From Rhipicephalus microplus (Eukaryota; Arthropoda; Arachnida; Ixodida; Ixodidae), in the NCBI RefSeq assembly GCF_043290135.1, contig NC_134700.1, positions 244,116,088-244,180,087 on the forward strand: a stretch of DNA of 64,000 nucleotides, in the 5' to 3' direction. The notes below the pieces were generated by a model. The model had not been told where the DNA came from. It did not search any database and worked only from the letters and a program-made list of their open reading frames with translations. This document shows, piece by piece, positions 26,155 to 38,166 of this stretch (position 1 is the first letter of the stretch; each line of letters begins with the position of its first letter). A program made the position numbers and the translations under genes.

Positions 26155-26244
26155 GCGCATTAAAGGAAAGGAAAATAGAGGGAAAAGAAAGGCAAGGAGG
26201 TTAACCAGCCTATAGGCAGCCGGTTTGCTACCCAATTTAAAAAA
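26155..26244 (+). mobile_element. GGTTAACC-type short repeat inserted in copy 2
   Basis: Absent from the matching place in copy 1, where the flanks are contiguous. It reads AAGGAAAGGAAAATAGAGGG, then AGGCAAGGAGGTTAACCAG, then CCGGTTTGCTACCC. ATTAAA/ATTTAAA on the two sides may be the target duplication. Related copies lie at about 42.1 and 49.9 kb. The class (SINE or MITE) is undetermined. Confidence 0.75.
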
Positions 26245-26875
26245 AACGTCACCGCAGTGCTGCTAGTCAAGCGTTCGCACCAGCCTGGCCACGCTTTTTC
26301 CTTGCGTGTGCACAAGCCAGCTGTAATCACTCGTCACAGCGTTACGCCCTGTGTTCACTAACAGGAACCAGCAAGAAGCGCATTCACTGTGTCACAGCAC
26401 GAACAAAACAAATTCGGGGAACTGGACTAGTTATAAATGGAACTGCGTTGTACGACCAAGGAGGATTTTAAAAAATCCTGGAGTGGAAGCTCCCGCAATG
26501 CCTTGCTAGCAGAAGTAAAGCCAGCTTTTGTTACTGCCAAGATGGCGGAAACATGCTCTTTTCTGATAGTTCCCACTAAAAGATGAAGTGGCTTTGGTAC
26601 GTTAGTGTAAATGCTACGTTAGTTCTATATTAAAAGATACTTGTTCCCGACGAAATAACACACAGAAATGAGTATGGGTGGCTGAACTTCCCAAGAAATT
26701 TGCCTCCAATAAGATGCTCACTGACGAAAACTAGTAACACTAAGACGCATGCACTGTGCGACCGGAAAAAGTTTCCATATTACACTCGTTCGGCGTGCGA
26801 GAGTTGTTTCGTCTTTCCAATTTTGTCAGTCTGATTTTAGTTAGAGTGTCTGGCTGAAGTACCACGTAAAAAAAA

Positions 26876-27164
26876 TTGTATAAAGACCTTGTCGATGTTT
26901 TACTACCTGTGCCATTGTACTGTCAGCTATATTGTGCAGGCCCAGGACATGATGTTCTGAAACGTGTTAAAAGAATGCTTGTAGCGCCAGGGGTCAAAAC
27001 TTCTTTGTTTAAATTACATACTGGTACCTTACCAGTTAAAACGTGGTTGCAGGATGGAGGAATATTCGTGCCATGGAGCACACATTGCCACTTGTGTAGT
27101 AAATCGGAAACAAGTGAACACGTGTTTATAGATTGCTGGAGCGGGGTCTTTTTCTGAGACTATA
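26876..27164 (+). pseudogene. LINE reverse-transcriptase C-terminus with zinc-binding motif (5' piece)
   Basis: The plus-strand frame reads KLHTGTLPVKTWLQDGGI, then HCHLCSKSETSEHVFIDCW. The Cys-x2-Cys and His-x4-Cys spacing, preceded by the LPVKTWL motif, is the zinc-binding module (zf-RVT) found downstream of the reverse-transcriptase domain in non-LTR retrotransposons. The frame meets a stop soon after the CW. Just beyond it the coding stretch is split by the 327 bp foldback element and resumes at 27492. Only the 3' part of the LINE is present, as usual for 5'-truncated insertions, and the catalytic domain is missing. A cellular source is unlikely. Confidence 0.7.
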
Positions 27165-27491
27165 TGATACAAGTCATCATTAACATCAACAAAGGCACCA
27201 TAAAGGCGATGAAGATGACAATTGAGTAAAAGCTCGTGGGTGGTTGTTGCCGCTCCGCCATCTTGGTTCAAGGACACTGTGTACTCCGTCTTGTTACCCC
27301 GCACCTCCACCAAAATTTCATGGGGTGAGCGTAGGCAGAGGATATAAATACATTTACCGATTGTAGACGGAGTACACAGTGTCCTTGAATCAAGATGGCG
27401 GAGTGGCAACAACCCCCCACGAGCTTTTATTCAATCGTCATCTTCATCGCCTTTAGGGTGCCTTTGTTGATGTTAATGATGACTTGTATCA
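27165..27491. mobile_element. Foldback MITE with 126 bp inverted arms
   Basis: The element begins TGATACAAGTCATCATTAAC and ends with its inverse. The two 126 bp arms (27165-27290 and 27366-27491) differ at only about six positions by my count and enclose a 75 bp centre. ATA lies on both sides and may be the target duplication. It interrupts the LINE reading frame between the zinc motif and the KKELPLSP segment, so it is the youngest of the visible layers here. It has no coding capacity and would be mobilised in trans. Confidence 0.92.
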
Positions 27492-27840
27492 ATATTTCAA
27501 AGAACCTTGAAAAAAGAATTACCGTTAAGTCCACACGGCATCCGTTTTATTTCGGTTAAAAACGAGGCAGGCGTACCTTATGATCTAATCATGCTTCTGG
27601 GCATTCACAGTATATGGAAAACCCGATGTGCCTTTGAAAAGGCGAATGTAGAAGTGCTATTTGTGCGCCAATATTTTTGCGAATCTGTGTGCTATTATTT
27701 TGAAGGGCTGAAGGGCCAAGAGGATGTAACAGACTGAATTGGGCGTTCGAGCAATTGTTATGAATGCCCAAGCATTGATCAATAGTCAGCTGAGAGCTGA
27801 CGGTACCTCAATGAATCCTGTGGGTGTATTTTGTGACGCA
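27492..27840 (+). pseudogene. LINE C-terminus, 3' piece
   Basis: This continues the LINE interrupted by the foldback element. The frame reads KKELPLSPHGIRFISV, then PYDLIMLLGIHSIWKTR and VRQYFCESVCYYFEGLKG, ending with a stop at about 27737. I associate this wording with the tail of tick LINE proteins following the zinc motif. The sequence after 27740 would be 3' untranslated sequence; no clear tail repeat marks its end, so the right limit is approximate. Confidence 0.6.
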
Positions 27841-28461
27841 CTTGTATTTCGACCAATATGTAAATATGTAATATGTGGACAGTCTTGATATTCAAGACAA
27901 TGAAGAAACAAAAGAGCGAGGGATAGGCTCCGTTCTTAAACGCTAAAATTACAAAGGCCTACGGGACGGCTTTATGCTCTCCCATAGTAGAGTACCTAAT
28001 ACTCTAAATCGTTGACCACTTTTTCTAAACATACGGTAATACTATATCATGCCCCCTAGTAAGATGGTCACCACAGCTGCCATCTTGCTAGAGGCACAGC
28101 TTCACTCCTAGGCAATGATTCCCACTCCAGCATTTTTTTTTTATCCTCCTTGTGTATACGACACGAGACGCCATGGCTAGTGGTGCAAAATATAGAACTG
28201 CACAACGTCGCCAGTTGAGTAACGCACATCCCGCTTGATCTTGTGTTGTACCGTTTATGCTGATAAAGACAACCGTTTATTGTACGACTCATTTCGGTCA
28301 ATTTTGTTTCATTTACATCTATTCACCGTAGCACCTGAACTCAAACATTCGCTTTTGGATGAAAATTTTGAACTTTCTAGGGGGTGCTTCAGAAACATAG
28401 GCGAGGAGGAAAGGCAAAGGTGTCGCTACTTTGGAAACTTGTTTCCTTTAGGGACCTTACA

Positions 28462-29222
28462 ATGAAGTGCACAGCAACGACAGAGCACGTATTATCTTAC
28501 AGACGCATAGTGGCCACTTCGCGAATGGTGTTTACAAGGGTCAGCGCCACGCGCACAGGCGTTCGTTCCCCAACAGTCCGGTTACGGTATTTACTGAGGC
28601 TCGAACTTTGGAGAGGGAATGAGACGTGAACGAAGCTTAAGCGTTCCTTCATGTTTTATAGACGTCATCACTGCCTACTGTCTCTTATACCCGCTGTAAG
28701 CTTACACGAAGAAAGAAAAATATATATTTAATAGCAAGGCCTTAGCATCCGAACTGGCAACTGCCGGTGAAGTTCTGTGTAGCGATCACATGGGCGAGAT
28801 CGTCCCCGGCTGCCATATCCCTGAGGGCAAACACCCGTACTTCCGCGCTAAGTTGCTCTTGTCATGATGTTGCATCGATCTCGCTGTAACGAGCAGCGAG
28901 AGAGACTGCAACATATGTGGTACCAGTGCTGGACAAGATTTCTCGCATTCAAGATATCCTCGACAAAGCTGCCAAGCTCGGATATCGTTGGTCGGGAGGC
29001 CAATGGATGGCTGTCATAAATCAACGCCGCTCGACCAACGGCGCGGCTATCGGAATGGGCCGGTCCAATGAGCATCGGGCCGGTCTCTCGCAGGCGGGGT
29101 GGAAATGAAGATCGGCGGGGCCGTTCCTCCAAGAGAGAACAGGATGTGGGGAAGGAATGGACTCGGTGAACGCGGGCATACACAGACAGATGGCCTTGAG
29201 TCGCACTACATTCGCCAGAGAT
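28462..29222. other. Unassigned spacer
   Basis: No supported gene. A 213-codon minus-strand frame (28848-29489) overlaps this stretch, but part of it is repeat sequence and no domain is visible, so it was not called. Confidence 0.45.
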
Positions 29223-29345
29223 GATTAGGTGTTTTGCGGAGTTTAACATCCCAAAGTGACCACGTCGATGAGGCACGGCAAAGGCGCCGAATAATTTTTT
29301 CAACAACCTGGGGTTCCTAAACGTGCTTCGAAACTGTATGGTGTA
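29223..29345 (-). mobile_element. Decayed SINE tail, minus strand
   Basis: TTTTGCGGAGTTTAACATCCC, GATGAGGCACGGCAAAGG and ACCTGGGGTTCCTAAACGTG follow the order of the SINE tail words. The tRNA head is missing. It belongs to the GAGGCACG tail variant also seen at 52.8 kb. Confidence 0.55.
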
Positions 29346-29349
29346 TGGT

Positions 29350-29495
29350 ACACGACCTTTAGCCATGGTGTAGCCAAGGGGCGATGAGGCATTTGGGGGT
29401 GCAACCTTTCCGAAATTTTTCAATTTTGCTTGCGTATATATGCAAGCACAAATTGGAACGCATGGACGAACATATATAAAGGAACCCACGCTCCC
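29350..29495 (-). repeat. Probable dispersed repeat (GCGTAGCC type)
   Basis: GGTGTAGCCAAGGGGCGATG leads into GGGGGTGCAACC, TCCGAAATTTTTCAATTTTG and CTTGCGTATATATGC. I associate this string of words with a repeat common in tick genomes. A short GTGGCGTAGCCAGG word at 61629 may be another fragment. Strand is arbitrary and limits approximate. Confidence 0.5.
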
Positions 29496-30246
29496 AGAAA
29501 AAAAATTCTGACAACGGCCTTGCCTTTAACATATCGACTCCAATGTGGCTGTCACACGCGGGATCGAACTCGCGTGCAGAAGGAGTGTGCGAATCGTGAA
29601 TATTAAAAACCCAATGGCATACGAATCAAACGGTGATGGCACCGAAACTAATAGTAACCGACTACGTTTTGAATAGTGAGACACCTTTTTACAGAACAGC
29701 CTTATATTTCCACAAACATCAATTTCAAACAAAAGTTCACTAACTAGGACAAAGGAACATTATGATCACTTGTAAATGAAAAAATTATAATTATTTTCAG
29801 TGGCGTAAAATTGACACCGCAGTGACCAGAGCCTTGGCGGTATACAGGTTGAACTACAGAAGTTACATCAGTATTGAAGGCCTTGATTAGTCAACACCTT
29901 TTAAATAAGAATGAGGCATAAAAATTAACGGTGAAATGAATCCACGTAATTGTGAATCTCTTGCTGATTGTAGAAAATTATACATTTGTTTCGGTGACAT
30001 TGCACCTTAATGCAAGAATGCCTTCTTCCGGTTCACAGTATAACCTTGATAGTCCCGTTAAAGCTTGGGCCAAATGAGGGCTGGGCAGAGATACTCAAAT
30101 TGTATTAAAACACCTAAGCCAGAAGCCTGAAATACAGATACTGATATGCGTTTGTTTTTGTTGTAACGGTATATTTCAAGGATATGTTTGTAAAAACACC
30201 AAAAATGTGTATTATTCCGGAGTGATACATGATACAAATAAAAAAA

Positions 30247-30248
<2 letters not shown>
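29496..30248. other. Unassigned AT-rich spacer
   Basis: No gene or recognisable repeat. Confidence 0.5.

Positions 30249-30343
<95 letters not shown>
30249..30343. repeat. (AT)n microsatellite
   Basis: An uninterrupted AT array of about 95 bp. Confidence 0.97.
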
Positions 30344-30345
<2 letters not shown>

Positions 30346-30762
30346 AAGCCACGATGTTACTTGCAGCTGCGTCGAAAAAAAAACACTACATAAATGTCAT
30401 GTAGTGGAAGGAGCTAACGCATTTTGTTCAACAGGTGTCACGACAAAAACGAGCCCATTCGGTGATTTGTAGGCGCATTTGGGAGGCCATCAAACTACAT
30501 CGAAAAAGGCTGGGACAGCGCAGCTATTACCACTAAAAGCACCCAGGAACTTTTAAACAACTCTACAAATGGACAACAGGGTCCATCTAGTGGAAAACAT
30601 ATACCTTTAGAGTAGTTGATCAACCAAACAGGAAACGTAGTAATGTGCTGCCATTTGTGAGGCATTGTGAGACTCTTTGTAGCCTCCAAGATGGCGAGTG
30701 CGTGGCACGTATTTTGGAGGCCATGCGACTCGTGTTTAGATCAAAGACCTGGATGTACCATT
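30344..30762. other. Unassigned spacer
   Basis: Nothing recognised. The word GGAGGCCAT occurs at 30481 and again at 30715, possibly a decayed local repeat. Confidence 0.4.
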
Positions 30763-30790
30763 CGCGCGCGCGCGCGTTTGTGTGTGTGTG

Positions 30791-30881
<91 letters not shown>
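30763..30881. repeat. (CG)7 / (GT)n microsatellite
   Basis: A 14 bp CG alternation (30763-30776) is followed by about 100 bp of GT with one GC interruption. Long alternating purine-pyrimidine DNA of this kind can form left-handed Z-DNA in vitro. Cys-Val open frames through it are artefacts. Confidence 0.96.
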
Positions 30882-30882
<1 letters not shown>

Positions 30883-31769
30883 ATCTGTGAGATATTGTGA
30901 AAAACATGTCTAGACTACAGTAGAGCGCCGTTCTACCGTTCTAGCAGAGGAAAGTGGCCACACTGCACAGTCACTGCATTACTCTATATACTTCGTGCAT
31001 GTTTGTGTGGGCGTGTAACAAAACATATCATTAAGTATGCACTTAGCGGTGGTCGGATTTTGCTACTGCGTTCAACTCTTAAAGGCGAAGATTAAGGGTC
31101 CCCCAATTTAAGCTATCGGCCACAAAAGCGATAATGGCTGTGACTGTTTATCACTGTCATGAACCGGTGCGAGGAAATGGTTTGTACGTGAAACGTTAGG
31201 GAGCACCAGAATCACGGTGCGCGTGGGTGTCGCGAGTGGGTTTGTCACGTGGCATTTTTTTGTATTTCGTGGGCAATTGTAGTTAGCCAAAAAGCACTAA
31301 CAATTAGGAGATATAAAGCTCAAAACTATTTAATTAAACGTTTGCAACTTTCTCATTGAAATTTTTATCTATCTTCATTCCTTCGAGAGGTATTTAATAA
31401 ACAGATCTATTTAAACAATATTTCAGAGCACAAAAATAGTCTATCTTCAGGCAACTGTCAGCAATACGCATTTGGTCGCGTCGTAATTGCGTGTGTCGGC
31501 ATATTTTTAAACTCCGACTAAAGATAGCTGGGGCACCCTGTATATAGCAACATATCTCTATATAAGGGAAGCTAATATGCTCCCCAAAGACATTAGTAAC
31601 ATGCAGCGTAAGGCTGTGATTAACGTTCCATTCCTGTGGTAAATCGCGTAAAGAGGTATACTTTTGTATAACACAAAACAATATTTTTACTTAGAAGGTT
31701 CTAGCTCTAATAGTACTTTAGCAGCTGCTATACTGGGTCTGCTCGACCTTGAAACAAGTCGGCCGGAAA
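30882..31769. other. Unassigned spacer
   Basis: No gene is supported. A 95-codon minus-strand frame (31394-31681) has no domain. Confidence 0.45.
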
Positions 31770-32130
31770 AAAAAGGAAGTTGGGGTGAGAAGTAGAGATG
31801 TAAGCGTGGGGAGAAAAAGGACGAGTATAGCCATGTACAGTACAGTTTGGAAAGTGGTGGGAAAGGAAAGGAAGGGTAAAGAGGAAAGAAACGAGCATGT
31901 GGAATGGTATCATGGTCATTTATATCATAGCCGCGTATAGCATAGTATAGCCAGGGGGCGGAATATGCAAGTGAGACATGGCGATAAGGGAAGATGGGAA
32001 GGAGCATACAGAATAGCATATCCATGTGTACGGCAGTATACTAAGCGTAAGCAAAAAAAAAAAACAAACGAGTGTGAAAAGAGTGATTATGGGTGAGAAC
32101 GTGGGATATTGTAACTCATTGAATATGCTC
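31770..32130. repeat. Purine-rich degenerate repeat (TATAGCATAG type), left part
   Basis: G/A-rich sequence with recurring words such as GAGTATAGCC, GTATAGCATAGTATAGCC and GGAAAGGAAGGG. The same character resumes after 32287. I read this as one degenerate tandem or dispersed repeat, with no coding potential. Confidence 0.55.
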
Positions 32131-32286
32131 TCAGACCTCATTATAACAAAGTTGCATCTTACACCGAAATAAGTTCATTATATCCGAAAATTTATCATAA
32201 AGGTACTTTTCTAGCACTATCTATTTCAAGGCTACTCTTCATTTACTTCGTTATAACCGAACTAGTTATGTCGATGTTCGAGTGTA
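32131..32286. mobile_element. Small DNA-element fragment (TTATAAC-rich, MITE-like)
   Basis: CTCATTATAACAAAGTTGC, then TTCATTATATCC, TTCGTTATAACCG and a terminal GTCGATGTTCGAGTGTA. This resembles the CGTTATAACGA...TTCGACTGTA ends of small Tc1/mariner-like MITEs common in tick genomes. The left end is decayed and no target duplication is evident. It appears to sit within the purine-rich repeat. Confidence 0.5.
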
Positions 32287-32460
32287 CATGCGTAGCAGAA
32301 TATAGCAAGGGGAAAGGAAGTAAGGAGGACGCGCAGTTGTAGGGTAGCATCAAGCATAGCTAGTTGAGTATATGAATAGGGCGGGAAATGGCAGTGACGG
32401 TGAGGAGAAAGCGTGTTGGTGAGGAGGACGGAAACGAGAAGGGAAGAGGATGCCACTGCG
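32287..32460. repeat. Purine-rich degenerate repeat, right part
   Basis: GCAGAATATAGCAAGGGG, GTAGCATCAAGCATAGC and GAGGAGAAAGCG continue the composition of the left part after the interruption. Confidence 0.5.
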
Positions 32461-34125
32461 TCACAAGTGAAGGTATCATTTCCCGCTGTTGACACCGAAC
32501 AAGCGGCAAGTTCGGAATGCCAGCCAACGCCAGCGCGTACTCCTCCACATGTCCTACAGATTTTGCGTCCAGTTCGCTGCATGCATTTTCCTGTCTCCTG
32601 CGTAGGGTAGCACACCTGTCTTTTTAGACTAGTTAACATACCTACCTTTCTTTCTCCCCTGTTTCTTCTTTTCATCTAGCTTTCTGATTTTTTTTTGCGT
32701 TGTGTCTGTGACGACGTGCTCTTTTGTATGTATTTATGCACATCTTCTACCCCAATCACATCACTTGGTGGCGCTTTGTATGTTGCGTAGTTTGTGCCTT
32801 CCGTACGTCTTCTGAATTTCTGCGCTGTTCTCTGGATCAAGGACGTTAAAATATCATTGAAAGCATTAAATGTTGAGTTAGAACTCTAATATGATACAGT
32901 CGACAGGCTGCAGACGTCGCTTTGTGGTGACGAGGAGCTTTCTCGGGCCAAAGAAGGGCTACTGCTGTCCAAGTGGAGAATAACGACTTCACCCAAAGAG
33001 ACCGCGTCAGAGCCTCCAAAGTAGAGTGTAGGCCTCAAGACGAATTTGTTGCGGCCGGTAATTTTTGACCACCAAAACGTAAACAGCAAAGCGTGAGTGG
33101 TTTAATACACAAGAATGTGATAAACAGTTGTTTATACATTGTTGGTTGGCTGGAGTAAACATCCACCATCGGAACCTCGTATAGCCCTGCTGTAGTCTTT
33201 CAAGTAAAAATATAGTTATACTACACTCAGTGCTGTTTATATGGCAGGTTAGGCAGCACGTGCTCTATGTATACATTCCACATTCGCAAAAGACTGGTGG
33301 TTTATTTGGTCGTAGCGTATAGATAATACCTATAGTTTTGGCGTATCGATATGTGAACGAGAAATTACAATGCTTATCGCCACTGGTAAAAGAAGAAGCT
33401 TGTACGCGTCTGGATAAAGTTTAATACGGCGTGGTGACTTAGGGAAAGTAGCAACACTGTTTTCAAAAATTTAGCAGGTGGTCATAAACAACGCTTCCAC
33501 GTTTTGTGTGAAATATTTGACGAGCAAACTTACATGGGAGTGCAAGTCATAGAGAGTCTTCCACGGCGTACAGCGACGGTTGTACAGCAGGAGAGGCAGT
33601 GTCGTTAATTACGGGGCCTCGGCTCGAATGCCCGTTCTATAAACGGCGAGGCAGCTCGTTGCCGTGGCGACGCGGTTTAGGTGGCCAGCTTCCCTCGGGA
33701 GTGCTATCGCGGCCAGCACAGTCTCCTGAGGAGGATGCTCTGTAGTGCAGGTTAGCTATCACGTTAAGCAAGCGACACTCGCGACACTCGCGAGCACCAA
33801 AGGCTCCTCGGCAGGGAAAACGCGCCGGATTTTATGTGCCCCGCGTCATCCAGTTTCTTTTACTGGACTCGGAAAAGTGGCGTGGTAAGTTAAGCGGTAG
33901 AGAAACGAGGAAGATCTCTATCAGCGTCTGCGCAAGCTTCCCTCGTTCATTTTCTCTTACAGAATGACATCGGTGAAACTGACCTGACTAGAGTTACAGA
34001 AATGACTCGGTGGTTATTACGGACGCAACTGGGAGGCTGAGGGAATCCAAGAACACGCTTAGAATTCACATTAAGGAACCCCGGAACTCAATCCCCGACA
34101 TCAACCCTACAGATAACAAAGCTTG
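32461..34125. other. Unassigned DNA, no supported gene
   Basis: No gene is visible. A short GACACTCGC direct repeat (33773-33792) and moderately GC-rich sequence (33610-33830) are the only notable points. Confidence 0.5.
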
Positions 34126-36141
<2,016 letters not shown>

Positions 36142-37041
36142 TGGTCCACATGGAACAAGGCTTGTCTTGAGCGAAATCAAAGACTCCCGCGTAGCGTGTA
36201 AGCACCTCCTCGAGGAAATCCTGCTCGGAAAAAGGAAATGACTTATTAGTCATGTGTTTCATCTCGGCTGAGTAGTTGGGCGCAGTCTGACTGATGGCTG
36301 GAGACTCTGAGACCATTCTGACGTCAACTGTGGCCTGCTCCTCAAACGTTCCCAATTTGAATCTGGCTGGTAGGACAACAGGCTCTGATGGTGCGTTGAG
36401 CGCCCACAAACAAGCATGTTCGTCGATGGCTGCAAGGACAGACCGTGGGACCAGCACATCCTTCTTGATGGCGTTTGTATGATAGGGCTCGACAATTCCA
36501 GTGCAGGGTCCTGAGCGGACATGAGAAGAGCATACGGGAACTAGCATTGCTGTCCGACCAGAGATCATCACATCTTCAGACAACGAAAGCGCATCGATGG
36601 GGAGAGTTGGAAAATCGTCAACTATTGCAGCGGGCAACGTACTTTGTTGAAGAATCTCTCCAGTTCCACAGTCAAGCGTAGCGCCGCATTCATGAAGGTC
36701 TGTCCTTAAGATGACGTCATGAGTTGCGCAAGCCAGTACAGTGAACTTAACTCAGAAATGTTGTCCACCAATCGTGAGTACAACTGAGCAAATGCCAACC
36801 GAGCATAACGCTTCGCCTCCGACTCCACGAAAGGTTTCTTTAGATCCCACGCGAACATTACTTTGTGGCGCAAGAAACGATGCTTGAAACGAAGACTCAT
36901 AACTGAAATAGCAGCACCAGTGTCTACAAGAGCAAGAGTGTCTACACCGTCTATACACACTCGCACTTTGTTCATCAACATCACAGCAGAAGGAGGAATC
37001 AGTGAAACTGACAATCCCGCAACCGCACCTTCATCGACCAC
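36142..37041 (-). pseudogene. Gypsy (Ty3) pol relic: retropepsin and protease-RT linker
   Basis: The minus strand carries a retropepsin with the active-site stretch TLALVDTGAAISVMS (about 36890-36935), the DTG aspartate being intact. Further on is HDVILRTD, where Gypsy proteases usually have ILG-x-D. The linker before reverse transcriptase follows as a long open stretch (36158-36637) containing VLVPRSVLAAIDEH and [15 protein letters not shown]. At least two frameshifts lie between the active site and the linker (near 36835 and 36755). The frame breaks off just before the reverse-transcriptase core would begin, at the inverted LTR scrap. The enzyme would have matured Gag-Pol; this copy cannot be functional. 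Confidence 0.85.
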
Positions 37042-37585
37042 ACCAGCTAGTTTCCCAGCTGATGCGGGGAAGATGACCGACGACGCGGAGACGGCGACCG
37101 GCGGGAACGTGACGGAGGTGGCGTCAGGCTTCGCTCGGAGGCGGGGGACTCACTGCGAAATTCGTTAGGCCATTGCTGTCGGAGACGGTGGTCGGCCGGG
37201 TGAGTGGTCCAGGTTTCGTGCATACGAGGCGGGTACGTCTAAAACGTGTCGGCGCAGGTGGCCGGCTGGGACATAAGCGTGAAATGTGCCCTGGGAGACC
37301 GCATGTGTAGTGATGGGACTTGTCGGCTTACATTAGCAGGAGCAGAGGTGGCATAAGTACGCGGAGACAGGTCGTGCTCTGCAGGAACATTTCGTGATGA
37401 CGCATAGTAGTCTTCTGGTAGAGGCATGGTGGTAGATGGTCGGAGGTTTGCAGCGGCACATCGAGATGATGACATCCGGTGGTGGCCGTGACCCGTCGGG
37501 GAAAACGGAAGCCGCGGGGTGAAATCTGCAGTTTCTGTGCGTGGTCAGTTTTCGACGTGGTGCTCTCACATTTAGTAGGGAGGTG
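37042..37585 (-). pseudogene. Gypsy gag relic: nucleocapsid region and gag C-terminus
   Basis: On the minus strand a zinc knuckle reads HYTCGLPGHISRLCP (about 37268-37312). The spacing is that of a CCHC retroviral knuckle, with the first Cys changed to His. Downstream is a Ser/Pro/Arg-rich tail (SPPPRR/SPSPRRRSSSP type, 37060-37150, frameshifted) leading to the protease. Upstream (37320-37585) is frameshifted, proline- and histidine-rich spacer. The nucleocapsid binds and packages element RNA in the virus-like particle. Multiple stops and frame changes make it non-functional. Confidence 0.65.
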
Positions 37586-37776
37586 GTTCGGGGCATTACA
37601 TAAGCCATACGGCATAACTTTAAGTTCAAAAAAAACCCTCAGGCATCACAAAAGCAGTCTTCTCTCTGTCAGACGGATGCATTGGTATCTGCCAGTATTC
37701 AGACCTTAAGTCGACGAACGAAAAGTATACTGCCTAGTGCAGGCAATCAACAGCATCATCGATGTGTGGTAGCGGA
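37586..37776 (-). pseudogene. Reverse-transcriptase segment embedded in gag
   Basis: Between capsid-like and nucleocapsid-like sequence the minus strand gives, with frameshifts, PLPHIDDAVDCLH, then DLRSEYWQIPMHPSDREKTA and KVMPYGLCNAPN. These match in order the Ty3/Gypsy reverse-transcriptase core: the segment before motif A, motif A with its catalytic Asp (usual form SSLDLRSGYWQI), and motif B (usual form VMPFGLCNAP). Gag does not normally hold this. The segment is ~190 bp, in the same orientation as gag, and joins gag near an E-D-V-Y sequence that could be a short shared word. Template switching during reverse transcription is a plausible origin. Confidence 0.65.
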
Positions 37777-38158
37777 TACACGTCTTCGGCTATGCCTTTT
37801 AAAAATGACCGACTTTGTCTTCGTCAGACATATTTGCGTTGACAATCCGGCAAAGCTTCAATACTTCTTCAATGTAGGTTGTCACGTTTCGCCGGGCAAC
37901 TGAGCCCTACGGGACAGCGTTTGCCCAGCTTTCTTTTTCATAGAACTCGTGTCCCTAAAGCAGGGCTTCAGTTCCTCAACAAATATATCCCAAGTGATGA
38001 AGACATGTTCATGGTTCTCAAACCAGAGCAAGGCGGTCCCAGCAAGGAAGAATACTACGTTCACGAGCTTCGCCCGCGCGCCCCATTTGTAGTAGCGGCT
38101 CACTCTGTCGTAGTGTTTTAGCCAAGCATCCACGTCTTCGTCAGTTTTACCTGAGAAT
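37777..38158 (-). pseudogene. Gypsy gag relic: capsid, 3' portion
   Basis: The minus-strand frame contains [38 protein letters not shown] and, further on, LKLCRIVNANMSDEDKVGH. The pattern (F-x-G, D-V-x-x-W-L, L-x-G-x-A-x-x-W) is that of Ty3/Gypsy capsid, which builds the virus-like particle. The frame is open from the RTE insertion down to about 37882, then shifted. It connects across the RTE element with 39656-39777 without loss of frame once one copy of the 8 bp target duplication is discounted. Confidence 0.85.
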
Positions 38159-38166
38159 ATCCGTGG
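38159..38166. repeat. Target-site duplication, left copy (ATCCGTGG)
   Basis: The octamer ATCCGTGG occurs here and again at 39656-39663, bracketing the RTE LINE. The gag frame is continuous if one copy and the LINE are ignored, which confirms the insertion limits. Confidence 0.9.

Larger units (their letters stand above)
26457..28152. mobile_element. Nested TIR element with 8 bp target duplication (hAT-like?)
   Basis: The left end CAAGGAGGAT...CTGGAGTGGAA is inverted at the right as TTCCCACTCCAGCATTT...ATCCTCCTTG. TGTACGAC lies left (26449-26456) and TGTATACGAC right (28153-28162). The empty homologous site in copy 1 reads TGTACTAC. An 8 bp duplication with CAAGG ends fits hAT-type elements, and a P-like element is the main alternative. 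Its cargo is not its own transposase but a LINE 3' fragment that carries a foldback element. About 1.7 kb in total. Confidence 0.8.
25369..28461. mobile_element. TIR DNA element, copy 2, enlarged by nested insertions
   Basis: The ends carry the same TIR as the 7.1 kb copy (AGGTCCCTAGATGAAACAAG, continuing TTTCCAAGGTAGC), again next to TA on both sides. Outer segments 25369-26154, 26245-26448 and 28163-28461 match consecutive parts of copy 1. The extra ~1.8 kb is two later insertions: a short GGTTAACC-type repeat at 26155 and a second TIR element at 26457-28152. Copy 1 therefore serves as the unoccupied reference for both sites. No transposase is present. Confidence 0.9.

Noticed and set aside
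28848..29489. 213-codon minus-strand frame
   Set aside because: About a third of it is SINE tail and another dispersed repeat, so the open frame is fortuitous.
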